Assembly: GCF_007923265.1 (NCBI RefSeq)
Contig: NZ_VOJA01000003.1
Span: 558,001-622,000, forward strand
DNA length: 64,000 nt
From: Francisella salimarina
GTDB taxonomy: Bacteria; Pseudomonadota; Gammaproteobacteria; Francisellales; Francisellaceae
Direction: 5' to 3'
The notes beneath the pieces were generated by a model that ran no database searches, had not been told where the DNA came from, and worked only from the letters and a program-made list of their open reading frames with translations. Of this stretch, positions 1 to 9,771 are shown in pieces (position 1 is the first letter of the stretch; each line of letters begins with the position of its first letter). The translations under genes were made by a program, and so were the position numbers.

Positions 1-1179
1 GCAGAAGCTTTAAAACACGATGTCGCAGGCTATGGTTTTGATGTTGAAGTTAAAGGATTTAACTGGGCAAAGCTCAAAGAAAAAAGAGCTACTTACATAG
101 GTAATATTCATGGTTTCTATGACAGACTATTAGATAAATGGAACATCACTCATTTTAATAACTGGGGTAAGTTTAAAGATAATAAGACTATCATTCTAGA
201 TGATGGTACAGAGCTGACAGCAGATCATATCTTTATTTCTCCAGGTGCTTACCCTATTGTGCCAAAAAATATCGAAGGTTCTGAACTTGGTATCACATCT
301 GATGAGTTTTTTGAATTAAAAGAAACTCCAAAAAAAGCTGTGATCGTTGGTGGTGGCTACATAGGTGTTGAGATTGCTGGAGTACTAAATGCTCACGGTA
401 CAAATACAACTGTTATGGTGCGTAGAGATAAGCCATTGATGGAGTTTGATAATTGTATTAGTGATGCTCTGGTTGAATGTATGGAAATGACAAACCTAAA
501 TATCATGAACCATACAAATATCATTAAAGTTGAAAAAGCTGGTAGTACTTTAAAAATCACTACTGATACAGGTAAGGTTTTAGAAAATGTTGATACTCTA
601 ATATGGGCAACTGGTCGCGCGCCAAATACTCATAATTTAGGTATAGAAAACACCGATATAGAAATTACTGATAAAGGTATAATTCCTGCTAATGAATGGT
701 CTGAAACAAATGTTAAAGGGGTGTACTCTTTAGGTGATGCTTCAGGCGTGCCACAACTTACACCTGTAGCTATCAAAACAGGTAGATATCTAGCTCGTAG
801 ACTATTTAATGGTGAAACTAATCTAAAAGCTAATCTAGAATATATCCCAACAGTAATCTTCTCGCACCCTGCTATTGGTACTGTAGGATTAACTGAAAAA
901 GAAGCTAGAGATAAGTATGGTGATGGTAATGTAAAGATATACAAATCTCGCTTTACAGCTCTATATTGTGCTATCTCTGGTCATAGAATGCCAACCGTTA
1001 TGAAGCTTGTTGTAACAGGTGATAATGAAAGAGTTGTTGGATGTCATATGATTGGTATAAATGTTGATGAGATGCTACAAGGATTTGCAGTAGCTATCAA
1101 TATGGGCGCTACAAAGCGTGACTTTGATGATACTATAGCTATCCACCCTACTAGCTCCGAAGAGCTTGTAACTATGTAA
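1..1179 (+). CDS. gor: Glutathione reductase, C-terminal part (N-terminus outside window)
   Basis: FAD- and NADPH-dependent cytoplasmic enzyme that reduces glutathione disulfide. The reading frame is open from base 1, so the N-terminal FAD site and redox-active cysteine pair lie upstream of the window. Visible are the NADPH-binding Rossmann motif [11 protein letters not shown], followed by paired arginines (VMVRRD) as in NADPH-specific glutathione reductases, the second FAD motif [13 protein letters not shown], the dimerisation-domain motif [11 protein letters not shown] and the catalytic C-terminal [11 protein letters not shown], whose His-Glu pair is typical of the family. The GTG at 259 is internal and not the start. 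A YbjQ-like gene follows 9 bases later, probably on the same transcript. Other pyridine disulfide oxidoreductases are the alternative, but the HPTSSEE end favours Gor. Confidence 0.93.
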   Translation, partial: AEALKHDVAGYGFDVEVKGFNWAKLKEKRATYIGNIHGFYDRLLDKWNITHFNNWGKFKDNKTIILDDGTELTADHIFISPGAYPIVPKNIEGSELGITSDEFFELKETPKKAVIVGGGYIGVEIAGVLNAHGTNTTVMVRRDKPLMEFDNCISDALVECMEMTNLNIMNHTNIIKVEKAGSTLKITTDTGKVLENVDTLIWATGRAPNTHNLGIENTDIEITDKGIIPANEWSETNVKGVYSLGDASGVPQLTPVAIKTGRYLARRLFNGETNLKANLEYIPTVIFSHPAIGTVGLTEKEARDKYGDGNVKIYKSRFTALYCAISGHRMPTVMKLVVTGDNERVVGCHMIGINVDEMLQGFAVAINMGATKRDFDDTIAIHPTSSEELVTM

Positions 1180-1188
1180 GGAAATCTT

Positions 1189-1509
1189 ATGATATTGACT
1201 ACAGCTGATACTCTTGGTAAAAGAGAAATTATAGAACACAAAGGTCTAGTTACAGGGATAATTGTGCGAACTCCAACTATAACTCAAGGAATACTAGGTG
1301 GACTAAAAAATATAATAGGTGGCAAAAATACCTCTTATACTAATGTCTGTAAAGAGGCTAGATTGCATGCTGAGCAAGAGATGATAAACCAAGCTCAAGA
1401 GTTAGGTGCTAATGCTATAGTAGCTATACGATATGATTCAAGCAGTTTAGGTGGAACTACTAGTGGTACAGAAGTTTTTTGTTATGGGACTGCTATAATT
1501 GTTAGATAG
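1189..1509 (+). CDS. YbjQ-like UPF0145 family protein
   Basis: Small cytoplasmic protein of 106 residues with the YbjQ/UPF0145 pattern: an N-terminal strand region, the central segment [25 protein letters not shown], shown here as its two halves [10 protein letters not shown] and [12 protein letters not shown], and a C-terminal GTAIIV strand. The family has been called a putative heavy-metal-binding domain and forms oligomers, but its function is not settled. An AAGGAAAT Shine-Dalgarno element sits just upstream of the ATG. The gene starts 9 bases after gor, which suggests cotranscription with it. Confidence 0.85.
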   Translation: MILTTADTLGKREIIEHKGLVTGIIVRTPTITQGILGGLKNIIGGKNTSYTNVCKEARLHAEQEMINQAQELGANAIVAIRYDSSSLGGTTSGTEVFCYGTAIIVR

Positions 1510-1571
1510 TTGATATTAAACGTATATTAATACATATTGAATAAAAATATAATCCTCCCTGTTATTTATCA

Positions 1572-1600
1572 TTGTTTTTACAGCTTAAATACTCTATGAT
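1572..1600 (+). promoter_or_regulatory. Candidate sigma-70 promoter of the POT transporter gene
   Basis: TTGTTT (1572-1577) and TATGAT (1595-1600) are separated by 17 bases and lie about 58 bases upstream of the chosen GTG start. Box sequence and spacing fit a housekeeping promoter; this is inferred from sequence only. Confidence 0.5.
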
Positions 1601-1657
1601 GAATTTTTGGCCTTTTTTAAAAGGTTATTTTGTATTGTTCAAAATAGGAGAATAATT

Positions 1658-3193
1658 GTGACTATTAGTGATGTAAATCATTCAAAAAAAAGTAATCTTA
1701 CCCCTTTCTGGGTATTGTGGACATTAGAGTTATGGGAGAGATTTGGTTATTATGGTCTGCAAGCTATATTAGCCATATACTTTGCTAAAAAATTAGGCTT
1801 CAGTGAATCTGAGGCAATGTTGATTTTTGGTTCATTTTCGGCACTATTATATGGTGGTCCATTAATTGGTGGTTGGATTGGTGATAACTATTTGGGTGCT
1901 AAGCGTACGATATTTATCGGAGCAGGAATTTTATTTTTATCTTACCTATCTCTTAGTTTTAGTGCGGTTATAGCAGATTCATTCGGTAGTACAGAAAAAA
2001 CTGTCGTAATGTACTCATTAGCAGGTGTTGCGATAGGTGGAGGTCTATTTAAAGCTAATCCTACTTCTTTAATTTCAAAATTATTTGAAAAAGGTGACCC
2101 AGCTCTAGATGGTGCTATGACTTTATACTATATGGCTGTTAATATTGGTTCATTTGTATCTATGCTTATAACCCCTATATTAGCTGCAAAGTATGGCTAT
2201 TTACATGCTTTTTTATGCTCTGCATTTGGTATGTTTCTTGGTTTGATTAGTTATACTGTTTTCTATCCAAAAATCCAGAGAATTGCTACAGAGGCTGGTA
2301 AGCAAAAAATGTCTTGGATGAAAGTCTTAGTAGTGATTATAGGAGCTTGTATAGCTATATTTATTACAGGTAATATTTTAGAAGATACTACTTTATGTAC
2401 TAGTATAGTGGTTGTAATTGCGATACTAGCACTAATATACTTCTTTATGCAAATGTTCAAACAATCTGACCATGAAAGAAAAAGAATGTTAGTAGCTCTA
2501 ATATTGATTGTTCAAGGAATTATCTTCTTTGTACTATATCAACAAATGCCTACTTCACTTAATTTCTTTGCAGTTAATAATGTTGATCCTCACTTCTTAG
2601 GTATGACTGTTCATGGTGAGCAATGGCAGGTACTTAATCCATTAGTGATTGTACTAATGTCACCTTTATTATCTGTAATATATAAGAAGATACCTGGTAC
2701 GCATGTAACAAAATTCTGCTTTGGTATGACACTATGTGCTATGGCATTTTTAGTACTATACTTCCCACAGTTTACAGCTACTGATGGTATTGTATCTGGA
2801 TGGTGGTTAGTTGCTAGCTATTTCTTCCAATCTACTGGAGAGCTTTTAATCTCAGCATTAGGCTTATCTATGGTTGCTGAGCTATTCCCACGCAAAATGA
2901 GTGGTTTTGCTCTAGGAATGTGGGCTCTAACAACAATGGTTGCTGGTCCAATTGGTGGTTATGTAGGTGCTTTGACAGCTCCAGAAGCAGGTACTGTATT
3001 TACAAAAGTAGAAGGTCTAGCTGTATATGGACATGTATTTTTAACTATAGGAATATTTGTAGCAGTAATCGCAGCTATTATGTGGGTTGCTCGCGGATGG
3101 TTAAACTCTATCATTGAAAGTACGAGAGTACATTTCGTATCTGAGAACACTCATGGAATGCATGAAGAGAATGCTGTATTACCTACAAAATAA
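1658..3193 (+). CDS. POT/PTR2-family proton-dependent oligopeptide transporter
   Basis: Inner-membrane proton-coupled importer of di- or tripeptides. The 511-residue product has about 12-14 hydrophobic segments. The N-terminus holds the POT signature LELWERFGYYGLQAI, a variant of the conserved ExxERFxYYG motif used in proton coupling, and the next loop has GGWIGDNYLGAKRT. A later conserved stretch is FFQSTGELLISALGLSM. The frame is open upstream to a TTG at 1607, but a GTG at 1658 preceded by AGGAGA at the right distance gives the usual N-terminus, so I use it. Francisella genomes encode several POT paralogues; which one this is cannot be told here. Confidence 0.9.
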   Translation: MTISDVNHSKKSNLTPFWVLWTLELWERFGYYGLQAILAIYFAKKLGFSESEAMLIFGSFSALLYGGPLIGGWIGDNYLGAKRTIFIGAGILFLSYLSLSFSAVIADSFGSTEKTVVMYSLAGVAIGGGLFKANPTSLISKLFEKGDPALDGAMTLYYMAVNIGSFVSMLITPILAAKYGYLHAFLCSAFGMFLGLISYTVFYPKIQRIATEAGKQKMSWMKVLVVIIGACIAIFITGNILEDTTLCTSIVVVIAILALIYFFMQMFKQSDHERKRMLVALILIVQGIIFFVLYQQMPTSLNFFAVNNVDPHFLGMTVHGEQWQVLNPLVIVLMSPLLSVIYKKIPGTHVTKFCFGMTLCAMAFLVLYFPQFTATDGIVSGWWLVASYFFQSTGELLISALGLSMVAELFPRKMSGFALGMWALTTMVAGPIGGYVGALTAPEAGTVFTKVEGLAVYGHVFLTIGIFVAVIAAIMWVARGWLNSIIESTRVHFVSENTHGMHEENAVLPTK

Positions 3194-4531
3194 TTAATCT
3201 TGAGCCTTTGGCTTTCTGACACTTTTATTCTGATGAATTTTTTGTTTTATCTTTTTTGCAAAATCTTTATTATGATTTGAGCTTTTCTTTTGATTAGTGT
3301 TTTTATTATTTTTATTAGCTCTTTTGGCTGCTATTATTTTGACTTCATCAATTTTTTTAGCCTTAGTTTTACGTGACATACTTGTAATAGGTACATTATG
3401 AGTAGCCTCAAAACCTTCTAACTCTTCTCGTGGTAACAGATGCCCAATTAAATGTTCTATATTTGATAGTGATTCAACTTCATCTGCGCTTACTAAAGAA
3501 ATAGCTAGACCATCTTGCCCTGCTCTACCAGTTCTGCCTATTCTATGGACATAATCTTCAGCTACATTTGGTAGATCAAGATTGATTACACATGGTAGTT
3601 GGGCAATATCAATTCCTCGTGCTGCGATATCGGTTGCAACTAAGACGTTTATATCTTTGGATTTAAAATCTGCTAATGCCTTTGTTCTAGCTGTTTGGCT
3701 TTTATTACCATGTATTGCACTACTTGTTATACTAGCTTTATTTAGCTTCTCTGATATCTTATTAGCGCCATGCTTTGTACGCGAAAAAACCAAAACCTGA
3801 TGTAGATCTTGATCTTTTATTAGTGAAATCAGAGCATTAATCTTAGTTGATTTATCTAGTGTATAAATTTTCTGCGTAATCTTTTTGACTGTTGTATTTA
3901 CAACATCAGCCGATACTGATTGAGGATTATCAAGAAACTCACATGCAAGATTTTTTATCTCTGGTGAAAATGTAGCTGAGAACATTAATGTTTGTAACTT
4001 TTTTGGTAAAAGCTTATGAATTCTTTTTAAATCATTAATAAAACCCATATCTAACATTCTGTCTGCTTCGTCTAAAACAAATGTATTTAAACTATCAAAT
4101 TTAAGAGCATTTTGACTATATAAATCAAGTAACCTACCTGGAGTCGCTATCAAAATCTCAACTCCTTTGCGTAACTTCATCATTTGAGGATTGATACTAA
4201 CACCACCAAAAACCACTGCTGAACGAATATGAGTATTCGCTGCATATATTTGAATTTGTTCTTGTATTTGTGCTGCCAACTCTCTTGTTGGAGTTAGGAT
4301 TAGAGTTTTGACTCGATTTGCTTGAGCTTTTGGTTGATCAAGAAGTCTTTGGATAATTGGTAATGTGAAGCCTGCTGTCTTGCCTGTTCCTGTTTGGGCA
4401 GATGCCATGACATCATTACCTTTTAGAACTAATGGAATCGCTTTGGCTTGAATTGGAGTTGGTTTTGTATAGCCTTTTTTTTCTAAAGCGCTACATATTA
4501 AAGGATTTAAACCTAAATCTGAGAATTGCAT
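3194..4531 (-). CDS. rhlE: DEAD-box ATP-dependent RNA helicase, RhlE type
   Basis: RNA helicase probably acting in ribosome assembly and RNA turnover. Motifs in order are the Q motif ([11 protein letters not shown]), motif [25 protein letters not shown], motif [15 protein letters not shown], motif [15 protein letters not shown] and motif [14 protein letters not shown] basic Lys/Asn-rich tail of about 75 residues follows, as in RhlE. The frame is open to an ATG at 4561, but the family start aligns with the MQFSDLGL methionine at 4531, which has GGAAAT upstream. It converges with the POT gene, whose stop abuts this gene's end. CsdA and SrmB are less likely because the length and tail fit RhlE. 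Confidence 0.88.
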   Translation of the reverse strand: MQFSDLGLNPLICSALEKKGYTKPTPIQAKAIPLVLKGNDVMASAQTGTGKTAGFTLPIIQRLLDQPKAQANRVKTLILTPTRELAAQIQEQIQIYAANTHIRSAVVFGGVSINPQMMKLRKGVEILIATPGRLLDLYSQNALKFDSLNTFVLDEADRMLDMGFINDLKRIHKLLPKKLQTLMFSATFSPEIKNLACEFLDNPQSVSADVVNTTVKKITQKIYTLDKSTKINALISLIKDQDLHQVLVFSRTKHGANKISEKLNKASITSSAIHGNKSQTARTKALADFKSKDINVLVATDIAARGIDIAQLPCVINLDLPNVAEDYVHRIGRTGRAGQDGLAISLVSADEVESLSNIEHLIGHLLPREELEGFEATHNVPITSMSRKTKAKKIDEVKIIAAKRANKNNKNTNQKKSSNHNKDFAKKIKQKIHQNKSVRKPKAQD

Positions 4532-4662
4532 GAATTTTTTATTTCCGGTATTTTTTAGCATAGCTATATTAACACTAATAGCCTCTATTTACTCTATAAA
4601 GATGAGTTATTAAATAATATAATACCTAAAGCCCATTTAATTAAATTGAAAGCTAATAAAAC

Positions 4663-5283
4663 ATGAATGATAAATACTGTTCTAAGCTAGGTAGAGATGT
4701 ACAACAACATCTCATAAAATTAGGTCTAGAACAAGCGAGAAATTTTGAACTTGATAACGATGCTAAAATTGCTAAGATCTCAAAAGCATATCGTGAAATA
4801 TTAGATGCTCTAGGATTACAGACACATGAATTTGAAAAAACACCTTTTAGAGTAGCTAGGATGTTTACTCAGGAAATATTCAATGGCTTAGATTATGCTA
4901 ATTTTCCAGCTTGTGCATTATATGAGAATGAATTCAAATATGAAGGAATACTTACACAAAAAAATATAACTATAATGTCATTTTGTGAGCATCATTTTGT
5001 GCCATTTGAAGGTATTGCTGAAGTTTCATTTATTCCTAAAAATAATAATATTATAGGCTTATGTCGTATCAATAGTATTTGCAACTTCTTTGCAAGACGT
5101 CCACAAATACAAGAAAGAATGACTGCTCAAATATTTGAAACTCTAAAATTCATCCTCTCAACAGATGATGTAAGTGTAAAGATAAAAGCAAAACATACCT
5201 GTGTATCATTTAGAGGTACAAATAATCAAAACTCTGAAACATATACCGAAATGCTTGGTGGTCTCTTTGCTAAAAAAGAATGA
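4663..5283 (+). CDS. folE: GTP cyclohydrolase I
   Basis: Zinc enzyme that opens GTP to dihydroneopterin triphosphate, the first step of folate synthesis. The 206-residue product has TPFRVARMF, the zinc and active-site motif SFCEHHFVPFEG, the segment GLCRINSICNFFARRPQIQERMT (seen as GLCRIN and RRPQIQERMT) and the second zinc-cysteine motif KAKHTCVSFRG. The family usually reads SKxxRxV at the GLCRIN site, so that loop is slightly divergent. A TATAAT-like element (ATATAAT) lies about 40 bases upstream. It stands apart from the other folate genes, which are about 6 kb downstream in this window. Confidence 0.92.
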   Translation: MNDKYCSKLGRDVQQHLIKLGLEQARNFELDNDAKIAKISKAYREILDALGLQTHEFEKTPFRVARMFTQEIFNGLDYANFPACALYENEFKYEGILTQKNITIMSFCEHHFVPFEGIAEVSFIPKNNNIIGLCRINSICNFFARRPQIQERMTAQIFETLKFILSTDDVSVKIKAKHTCVSFRGTNNQNSETYTEMLGGLFAKKE

Positions 5284-5290
5284 TTCTAAA

Positions 5291-5989
5291 ATGAGTAGTT
5301 TATTAGATATTGGATTTTTATTTTTTATTATCCTAATACTTATTTGTATATTTGCAACAGGCTATCTTAGATATTTTGTTATCATTGTAACAATTATCTA
5401 CTATCTCGTGGGTAATGGCGTTATTGGTAATATCTTGGCTAAACCTATTAAATTAGAATCCACAGATATTGAACAATGTGCGAATACCAAAGCAATTATT
5501 CTATTAGGAGCTGGTATCAATCAAGCATTTGATAAATTAGAACCTAGCATTAGTGCTTATGATCGTATCCTTAAGACTGCTGAAGTCTATAACGAATATC
5601 CTCAAGATATTATAATAAGTGGTGGTTCTCCATCTGGTTATAAGTTATCAGAAGCTGAAGTTTATGCTGATATTCTCTATAAGTTAGGAATTCCTAAATC
5701 AAAAATAAGATTAGAAAAACAATCTAAAAACACTTACGAGAATGCTCAATTTACCAAAAAGATTTTAAGCGATCACAATAATACATATTGCTTAATTACA
5801 GGAGGTATTCACTATCAAAGAGCTAAGTTAATCTTTGATAGCTTTAATATAAATACAATAAACATAGCTTCATCTAAAGTAACTCCTGAAATAGGTTTTC
5901 TACCTAGTGCATATAATTTTTATATAACGCAGGCTATAGTCCATGAGTATTTGGGAATAGCTAAATTTTACTTAAAAAGATATTTTTAG
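5291..5989 (+). CDS. DUF218 (YdcF/SanA/ElyC-like) membrane protein
   Basis: The 232-residue protein starts with two hydrophobic segments (residues ~5-50) and continues with a DUF218 domain: AIILLGAGI, then DRILKTAEVY, ISGGSPSG, ENQSKNTYENAQF-like (here EKQSKNTYENAQF) and LITGGIHYQRAKLIF. The family includes E. coli YdcF, SanA and ElyC, linked to envelope integrity and lipid-carrier metabolism, with no firmly established reaction. The frame extends back into folE, but the ATG at 5291, 8 bases after the folE stop, gives the natural N-terminus. Likely cotranscribed with folE. Confidence 0.82.
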   Translation: MSSLLDIGFLFFIILILICIFATGYLRYFVIIVTIIYYLVGNGVIGNILAKPIKLESTDIEQCANTKAIILLGAGINQAFDKLEPSISAYDRILKTAEVYNEYPQDIIISGGSPSGYKLSEAEVYADILYKLGIPKSKIRLEKQSKNTYENAQFTKKILSDHNNTYCLITGGIHYQRAKLIFDSFNINTINIASSKVTPEIGFLPSAYNFYITQAIVHEYLGIAKFYLKRYF

Positions 5990-6012
5990 TTTATTAAAAG
6001 ATTGAGCCGAGA

Positions 6013-6040
6013 TTGAAGAAAGATTTTAAAACTATATAAT
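6013..6040 (+). promoter_or_regulatory. Candidate sigma-70 promoter for the exported ABM-like gene
   Basis: TTGAAG (6013-6018) and a perfect TATAAT (6035-6040) are separated by 16 bases and end 35 bases before the ATG at 6076. It probably drives the ABM-like gene and the nitrilase gene behind it. Confidence 0.6.
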
Positions 6041-6075
6041 GGTATAAATGTTATAATTTTATATTGTGGAATAAT

Positions 6076-6495
6076 ATGTTCAAAGAAATGTTATTGAAAG
6101 TCGCAATTATATTCGGTCTCACGATTGGTATGCTTTTTTTGCTTTTAGATACATCTGATGCTCATGCAGTAAGCAATCCACCTATTTTAGAGATAGTCTC
6201 TTTTAAAACATCGGAAGATACATCTACTAAACAAGTGCTCGATTTGTCTAGTAAAGTGACACAAGAGCTAAAAGGATATCAGGGTTTTATAAAAAGGACT
6301 CTAACGCAAAATACTGTTAATCCAAATCAATGGGTTGATATCATTGAGTGGAAATCAATAGATGATGCTCATGCTGCTATGAATCAAGCTCTTAAAAATA
6401 AAGATGTAGAAGCATTTCTTAAACTAATGAAGAATGGCTCTAAAGTTTATCAAACTAAATCAGAATATCTAAGTATACAGTCTCAGGCATCTTAA
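6076..6495 (+). CDS. Exported antibiotic-biosynthesis-monooxygenase-like (ABM fold) protein
   Basis: The product has 139 residues. An N-terminal hydrophobic segment (residues ~5-28) ends near SDAHAVS, which looks like a signal peptide. The rest resembles the ~90-residue ABM dimeric alpha-beta barrel: strand EIVSFKT, a helix, GYQGFIKRTL, QWVDIIEWKSIDDAHAAM and a C-terminal helix. Members bind or oxidise small aromatic substrates or haem, but no catalytic residue is diagnostic here, so a function is not assigned. A TTG at 6064 is also in frame; the ATG at 6076 with GTGGA upstream is preferred. The exported nitrilase begins 51 bases after the stop, so the two may work on related envelope substrates. 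Confidence 0.65.
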   Translation: MFKEMLLKVAIIFGLTIGMLFLLLDTSDAHAVSNPPILEIVSFKTSEDTSTKQVLDLSSKVTQELKGYQGFIKRTLTQNTVNPNQWVDIIEWKSIDDAHAAMNQALKNKDVEAFLKLMKNGSKVYQTKSEYLSIQSQAS

Positions 6496-6546
6496 GATCT
6501 AAAAAGTAAATTACTAATCACTTTCCTAGATAGGAGAATAACTAGA

Positions 6547-7476
6547 ATGGTTAAACACCTAAAATATTTAATAATTATCATCATATTTATTAGCAGTTAT
6601 GGATATAGCCAAACAATTAATATTGCTGCTGCGCAGATGCTAATCAAACAACAGTCTTTTGATGAGTTTGCCAAAGATATGAATAGACTAACTAAGCAAG
6701 CTAAAGACCAAGGAGCTGAAATTGTAGTTTTTCCTGAAGATAACACGGTAAACTTAATTGATGGTTTACCATGGGGCAAGGATAGTATTATTAAACTTAG
6801 TGAATACTATAGTAAAACTAAAAATTTGGTTACCGACTTAGCTAAAAAATACCAGATGATTGTTATAGGTGGAACTATTGCCAAAAATAATGATGGTAAA
6901 ATATCCAATACTGTTTTGGTAGGTTTGCCCAACGGGCAAGTAATAGAAAATGATAAAATTTATCTAACTCCAGAAGAAAGAAATGTTGGCTATAATAAGT
7001 TTGGTAAAAATATATTAGTACTAGATTATAAAGGCACTAAAATTGCTGTTGTAATATGTTATACAAGTGAATTTCCGAATGTCTCTGAACAACTCTCAAA
7101 AGTTAAGCCAGATATTATAATCGCACCATCTTACACCAATGATTTGTATGGTTTAAATAGAGTTCATACTGCAATGAAAATGCTATCTATTCAAAATTTT
7201 GCATATGGTATGGTAGTAGGTATGGCTTCAGGCTTAGATAAACAAAATACCCAAGGAGTTGATGGTGTAAGTCAAATAATTTTTACATCTCCTCAGAATA
7301 AAGCTTTTAAACTCAATCATTTAAATATGGGTAATTTCAATAAAGAAGATGTAGTTGTCGAAAAACTAGATATTACAAAATTACACCAAGCTCGTAAAAA
7401 TTATGATGCATTCCCTAATGCAGATATTAAATATAATCCAACAATATCGACTAAATTAGTATCTATAACCCAATAA
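6547..7476 (+). CDS. Exported carbon-nitrogen hydrolase (nitrilase superfamily)
   Basis: Amidase or nitrilase-type hydrolase of 309 residues. Residues ~5-20 are strongly hydrophobic and followed by YSQT, giving a signal peptide, so the enzyme is likely periplasmic or membrane-attached. The catalytic triad is visible: Glu in VVFPEDN (~64), Lys in NDKIYLTPEE (~136) and Cys in VVICYTSEF (~172). Family members hydrolyse amides, nitriles or N-acyl bonds; the substrate cannot be told. An AGGAGA element precedes the ATG. It differs from cytoplasmic relatives such as omega-amidase by the signal peptide and differs from Lnt by lacking the multi-pass membrane domain. Confidence 0.82.
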   Translation: MVKHLKYLIIIIIFISSYGYSQTINIAAAQMLIKQQSFDEFAKDMNRLTKQAKDQGAEIVVFPEDNTVNLIDGLPWGKDSIIKLSEYYSKTKNLVTDLAKKYQMIVIGGTIAKNNDGKISNTVLVGLPNGQVIENDKIYLTPEERNVGYNKFGKNILVLDYKGTKIAVVICYTSEFPNVSEQLSKVKPDIIIAPSYTNDLYGLNRVHTAMKMLSIQNFAYGMVVGMASGLDKQNTQGVDGVSQIIFTSPQNKAFKLNHLNMGNFNKEDVVVEKLDITKLHQARKNYDAFPNADIKYNPTISTKLVSITQ

Positions 7477-7546
7477 AAATATTTAAATAGAATAACTTCA
7501 ATTTTAAGATATAATTTCTACACAGATTTAAATTTAAAAATTAGCT

Positions 7547-8611
7547 ATGAAATATACTAAACTTGGTAAAACTGATATTGATGTTAGTAGAATATGTCTT
7601 GGTACTATGACTTGGGGACGTCAAAATACTCAAGATGAAGGCTTTGAGCAGATGGATTATGCTCTTGCTCAAGGTATTAACTTTTGGGATACTGCCGAAA
7701 TGTATGCAATCCCCCCTACTGCTAAGACTTATGGCAAAACTGAAGAAATAATCGGTAACTGGTTTAAAACAAGGCAGAAACGAAATGATGTAGTATTAGC
7801 GACTAAGTTTTCGCCTATGACATGGGCTAGAAATGAGCAAAACCCTATCACTGATAAGACAAATATTATTGATGCTGTAAATAATAGTCTAAAGCGCTTA
7901 CAAACTGATTATATTGATTTATACCAATTCCACTGGCCGACAAATAGACCTCACTATCATTTTGGCAATTGGTGGGATTTTGAACCTTTAGTAGGTCAAC
8001 AAAATAAACAGCGCATAGTTGATAATATCTATGAAATTCTAATTACTTGTGATGAGTTAGTTAAAGCTGGAAAGATTAGACATATTGGGCTGTCAAATGA
8101 TTCAGCTTGGGGGATAAATCAATTTATTAACTTAGCAGAAAAACATAATCTACCACGTCTTGCAAGTATTCAGCATGAATATAATCTAAATCGCCGTAGA
8201 GATGAAACGGATATCATGGAGACATGTGCTCTTGAAGAGATATCATATCTTGCATGGTCACCACTTGAACAAGGAGTTTTAACGGGTAAATATCGCAATG
8301 GTGCTCGCCCTGCTGGTACTAGAATGTCTGCTGAAATTCTAGATGGGCAAGAAGATCGCTATGCTTTTAGATTTGCTACTAATGATGATGCTGTCACTGA
8401 ATATATCAAAGTCGCTGAAAAACATAATCTTGATATATGTCAAATGGCTATAGCTTTTACAATTAGAAAAGCCTATATGAGTTGTAGCATAATTGGTGCT
8501 ACATCTATGGAACAACTAAAAACAAATATTGAATCTATTAATCTAAATCTCTCTGATGAGGTTTTAGCTGATATTGAAAAAGTTAGAAGAAAATATCCTG
8601 TTCCATTTTAG
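7547..8611 (+). CDS. Tas-like NADP-dependent aldo/keto reductase, copy 1
   Basis: Cytoplasmic oxidoreductase of 354 residues. Family features are GLTxLGTMTWG-like N-terminus (here ICLGTMTWG), the catalytic Asp/Tyr region FWDTAEMYAIPP, the Lys strand VLATKFSP, the His motif LYQFHWPTNRP, the segment GKIRHIGLSND and the NADP-binding end SIIGATSMEQLKTNIE. Order and spacing match E. coli Tas. A near-identical paralogue follows 71 bases downstream. The physiological substrate is unknown. The gene is preceded by an AT-rich spacer with TATAAT and a weak ribosome site. Confidence 0.88.
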   Translation: MKYTKLGKTDIDVSRICLGTMTWGRQNTQDEGFEQMDYALAQGINFWDTAEMYAIPPTAKTYGKTEEIIGNWFKTRQKRNDVVLATKFSPMTWARNEQNPITDKTNIIDAVNNSLKRLQTDYIDLYQFHWPTNRPHYHFGNWWDFEPLVGQQNKQRIVDNIYEILITCDELVKAGKIRHIGLSNDSAWGINQFINLAEKHNLPRLASIQHEYNLNRRRDETDIMETCALEEISYLAWSPLEQGVLTGKYRNGARPAGTRMSAEILDGQEDRYAFRFATNDDAVTEYIKVAEKHNLDICQMAIAFTIRKAYMSCSIIGATSMEQLKTNIESINLNLSDEVLADIEKVRRKYPVPF

Positions 8612-8682
8612 AAAAAAATACAAATCAAATTTTGGCCATTATTTGCTATAATTTTTACAGTTTTAAATAATTAAAGATAAAT

Positions 8683-9756
8683 ATGAAATATACAAAACTA
8701 GGTAAAACTAACATTGATATAAGTAGAATCTGCCTTGGAACTATGACTTGGGGGGCACAAAATACTCAAGATCAAGGTTTTGAACAAATGGATTATGCTC
8801 TTTCTCAAGGAGTTAATTTTTGGGATACTGCTGAGCTATATGCTGTTCCACCAACACCTGATACTTATGGTAAGACAGAAGAAATAATTGGTAACTGGTT
8901 TGCTTCTAGACAAAAAAGACAGGATGTTATATTAGCTACGAAATTCTCGCCTATTCCTTGGGCTAGAAATGAGGAAAATCCTCAGATAAATCGTGAAAAT
9001 ATTATTTCAGCTGTTGATAATAGCCTTAGAAGATTAAAGACAGACTATATCGATTTATATCAATTTCACTGGACTGTAAATCGACCGAACTATCATTTTG
9101 CAGATTGGTGGTCATTTGAACCAGCTCAGGGTGCTAATGCTAAACAACAAATACAAGATAATATTCTTGAAACACTTAAAGCATGTGATGAACTTATTAA
9201 AGCTGGGAAAATTAGACATATTGGATTATCAAATGATTCAGCTTGGGGTCTAAATCAGTTTATTAACTTAGCAGAAAAACATAATCTACCAAGAATAGTT
9301 AGTTTACAAAATGAGTATAACTTACTTAGAAGAAGAGATGAAACTGATGTAATGGAGACTTGTGCTATTGAAGATATATCTTATCTAGCATGGTCACCAC
9401 TACAAATGGGAATTTTAAGTGGTAAGTACTTAGATGGTAATATCCCCGCTGGAAGTAGAATGTCTGATGAGGTTATGGGATCACCTGAGCAGAAAGCTCG
9501 ATTTGCAACTAGACAAAATGCTACAGTTGACTTGGCTGTTAAAGAATATTTAGAAATCGCTATGAAACATAATTTAGATGTTTGCCAAATGGCGATAGCT
9601 TTCACAATTAGAAAAGAATATATGAGCTCTAGTATAATTGGGGCAACTACTATGCAACAACTAAAGACTAATATTGATGCTATAAATCTTGAGTTGTCAG
9701 CTGAAGTATTAGCAGATATCGAAAAAGTTAGAAGAAAATATCCAATACCGTTCTAA
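8683..9756 (+). CDS. Tas-like NADP-dependent aldo/keto reductase, copy 2
   Basis: This is a tandem paralogue of the preceding gene, 357 residues long with the same motifs: ICLGTMTWG, FWDTAELYAVPP, VILATKFSPIPW, LYQFHWTVNRP, GKIRHIGLSND and SIIGATTMQQLKTNID. The two proteins start and end with almost the same residues and differ mainly in the middle, for example around the EFEPAQGAN-type loop (here FEPAQGANAKQQ against FEPLVGQQNKQR), which may alter substrate choice. The spacer before it contains TATAAT, so it may have its own promoter. An MFS transporter gene starts 16 bases after its stop. Confidence 0.88.
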   Translation: MKYTKLGKTNIDISRICLGTMTWGAQNTQDQGFEQMDYALSQGVNFWDTAELYAVPPTPDTYGKTEEIIGNWFASRQKRQDVILATKFSPIPWARNEENPQINRENIISAVDNSLRRLKTDYIDLYQFHWTVNRPNYHFADWWSFEPAQGANAKQQIQDNILETLKACDELIKAGKIRHIGLSNDSAWGLNQFINLAEKHNLPRIVSLQNEYNLLRRRDETDVMETCAIEDISYLAWSPLQMGILSGKYLDGNIPAGSRMSDEVMGSPEQKARFATRQNATVDLAVKEYLEIAMKHNLDVCQMAIAFTIRKEYMSSSIIGATTMQQLKTNIDAINLELSAEVLADIEKVRRKYPIPF

Positions 9757-9771
9757 TACAGGTTCAAAACA

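Noticed and set aside
1607..1657. N-terminal extension of the POT transporter from TTG at 1607
   Set aside because: The extra 17 residues overlap the -10 region surroundings and lack a ribosome-binding site, whereas the GTG at 1658 has AGGAGA upstream.
2920..3117. Small plus-strand frame inside the POT transporter gene
   Set aside because: It overlaps a well-supported transporter frame and encodes a Cys/Trp/Ser-rich sequence typical of a shadow frame.
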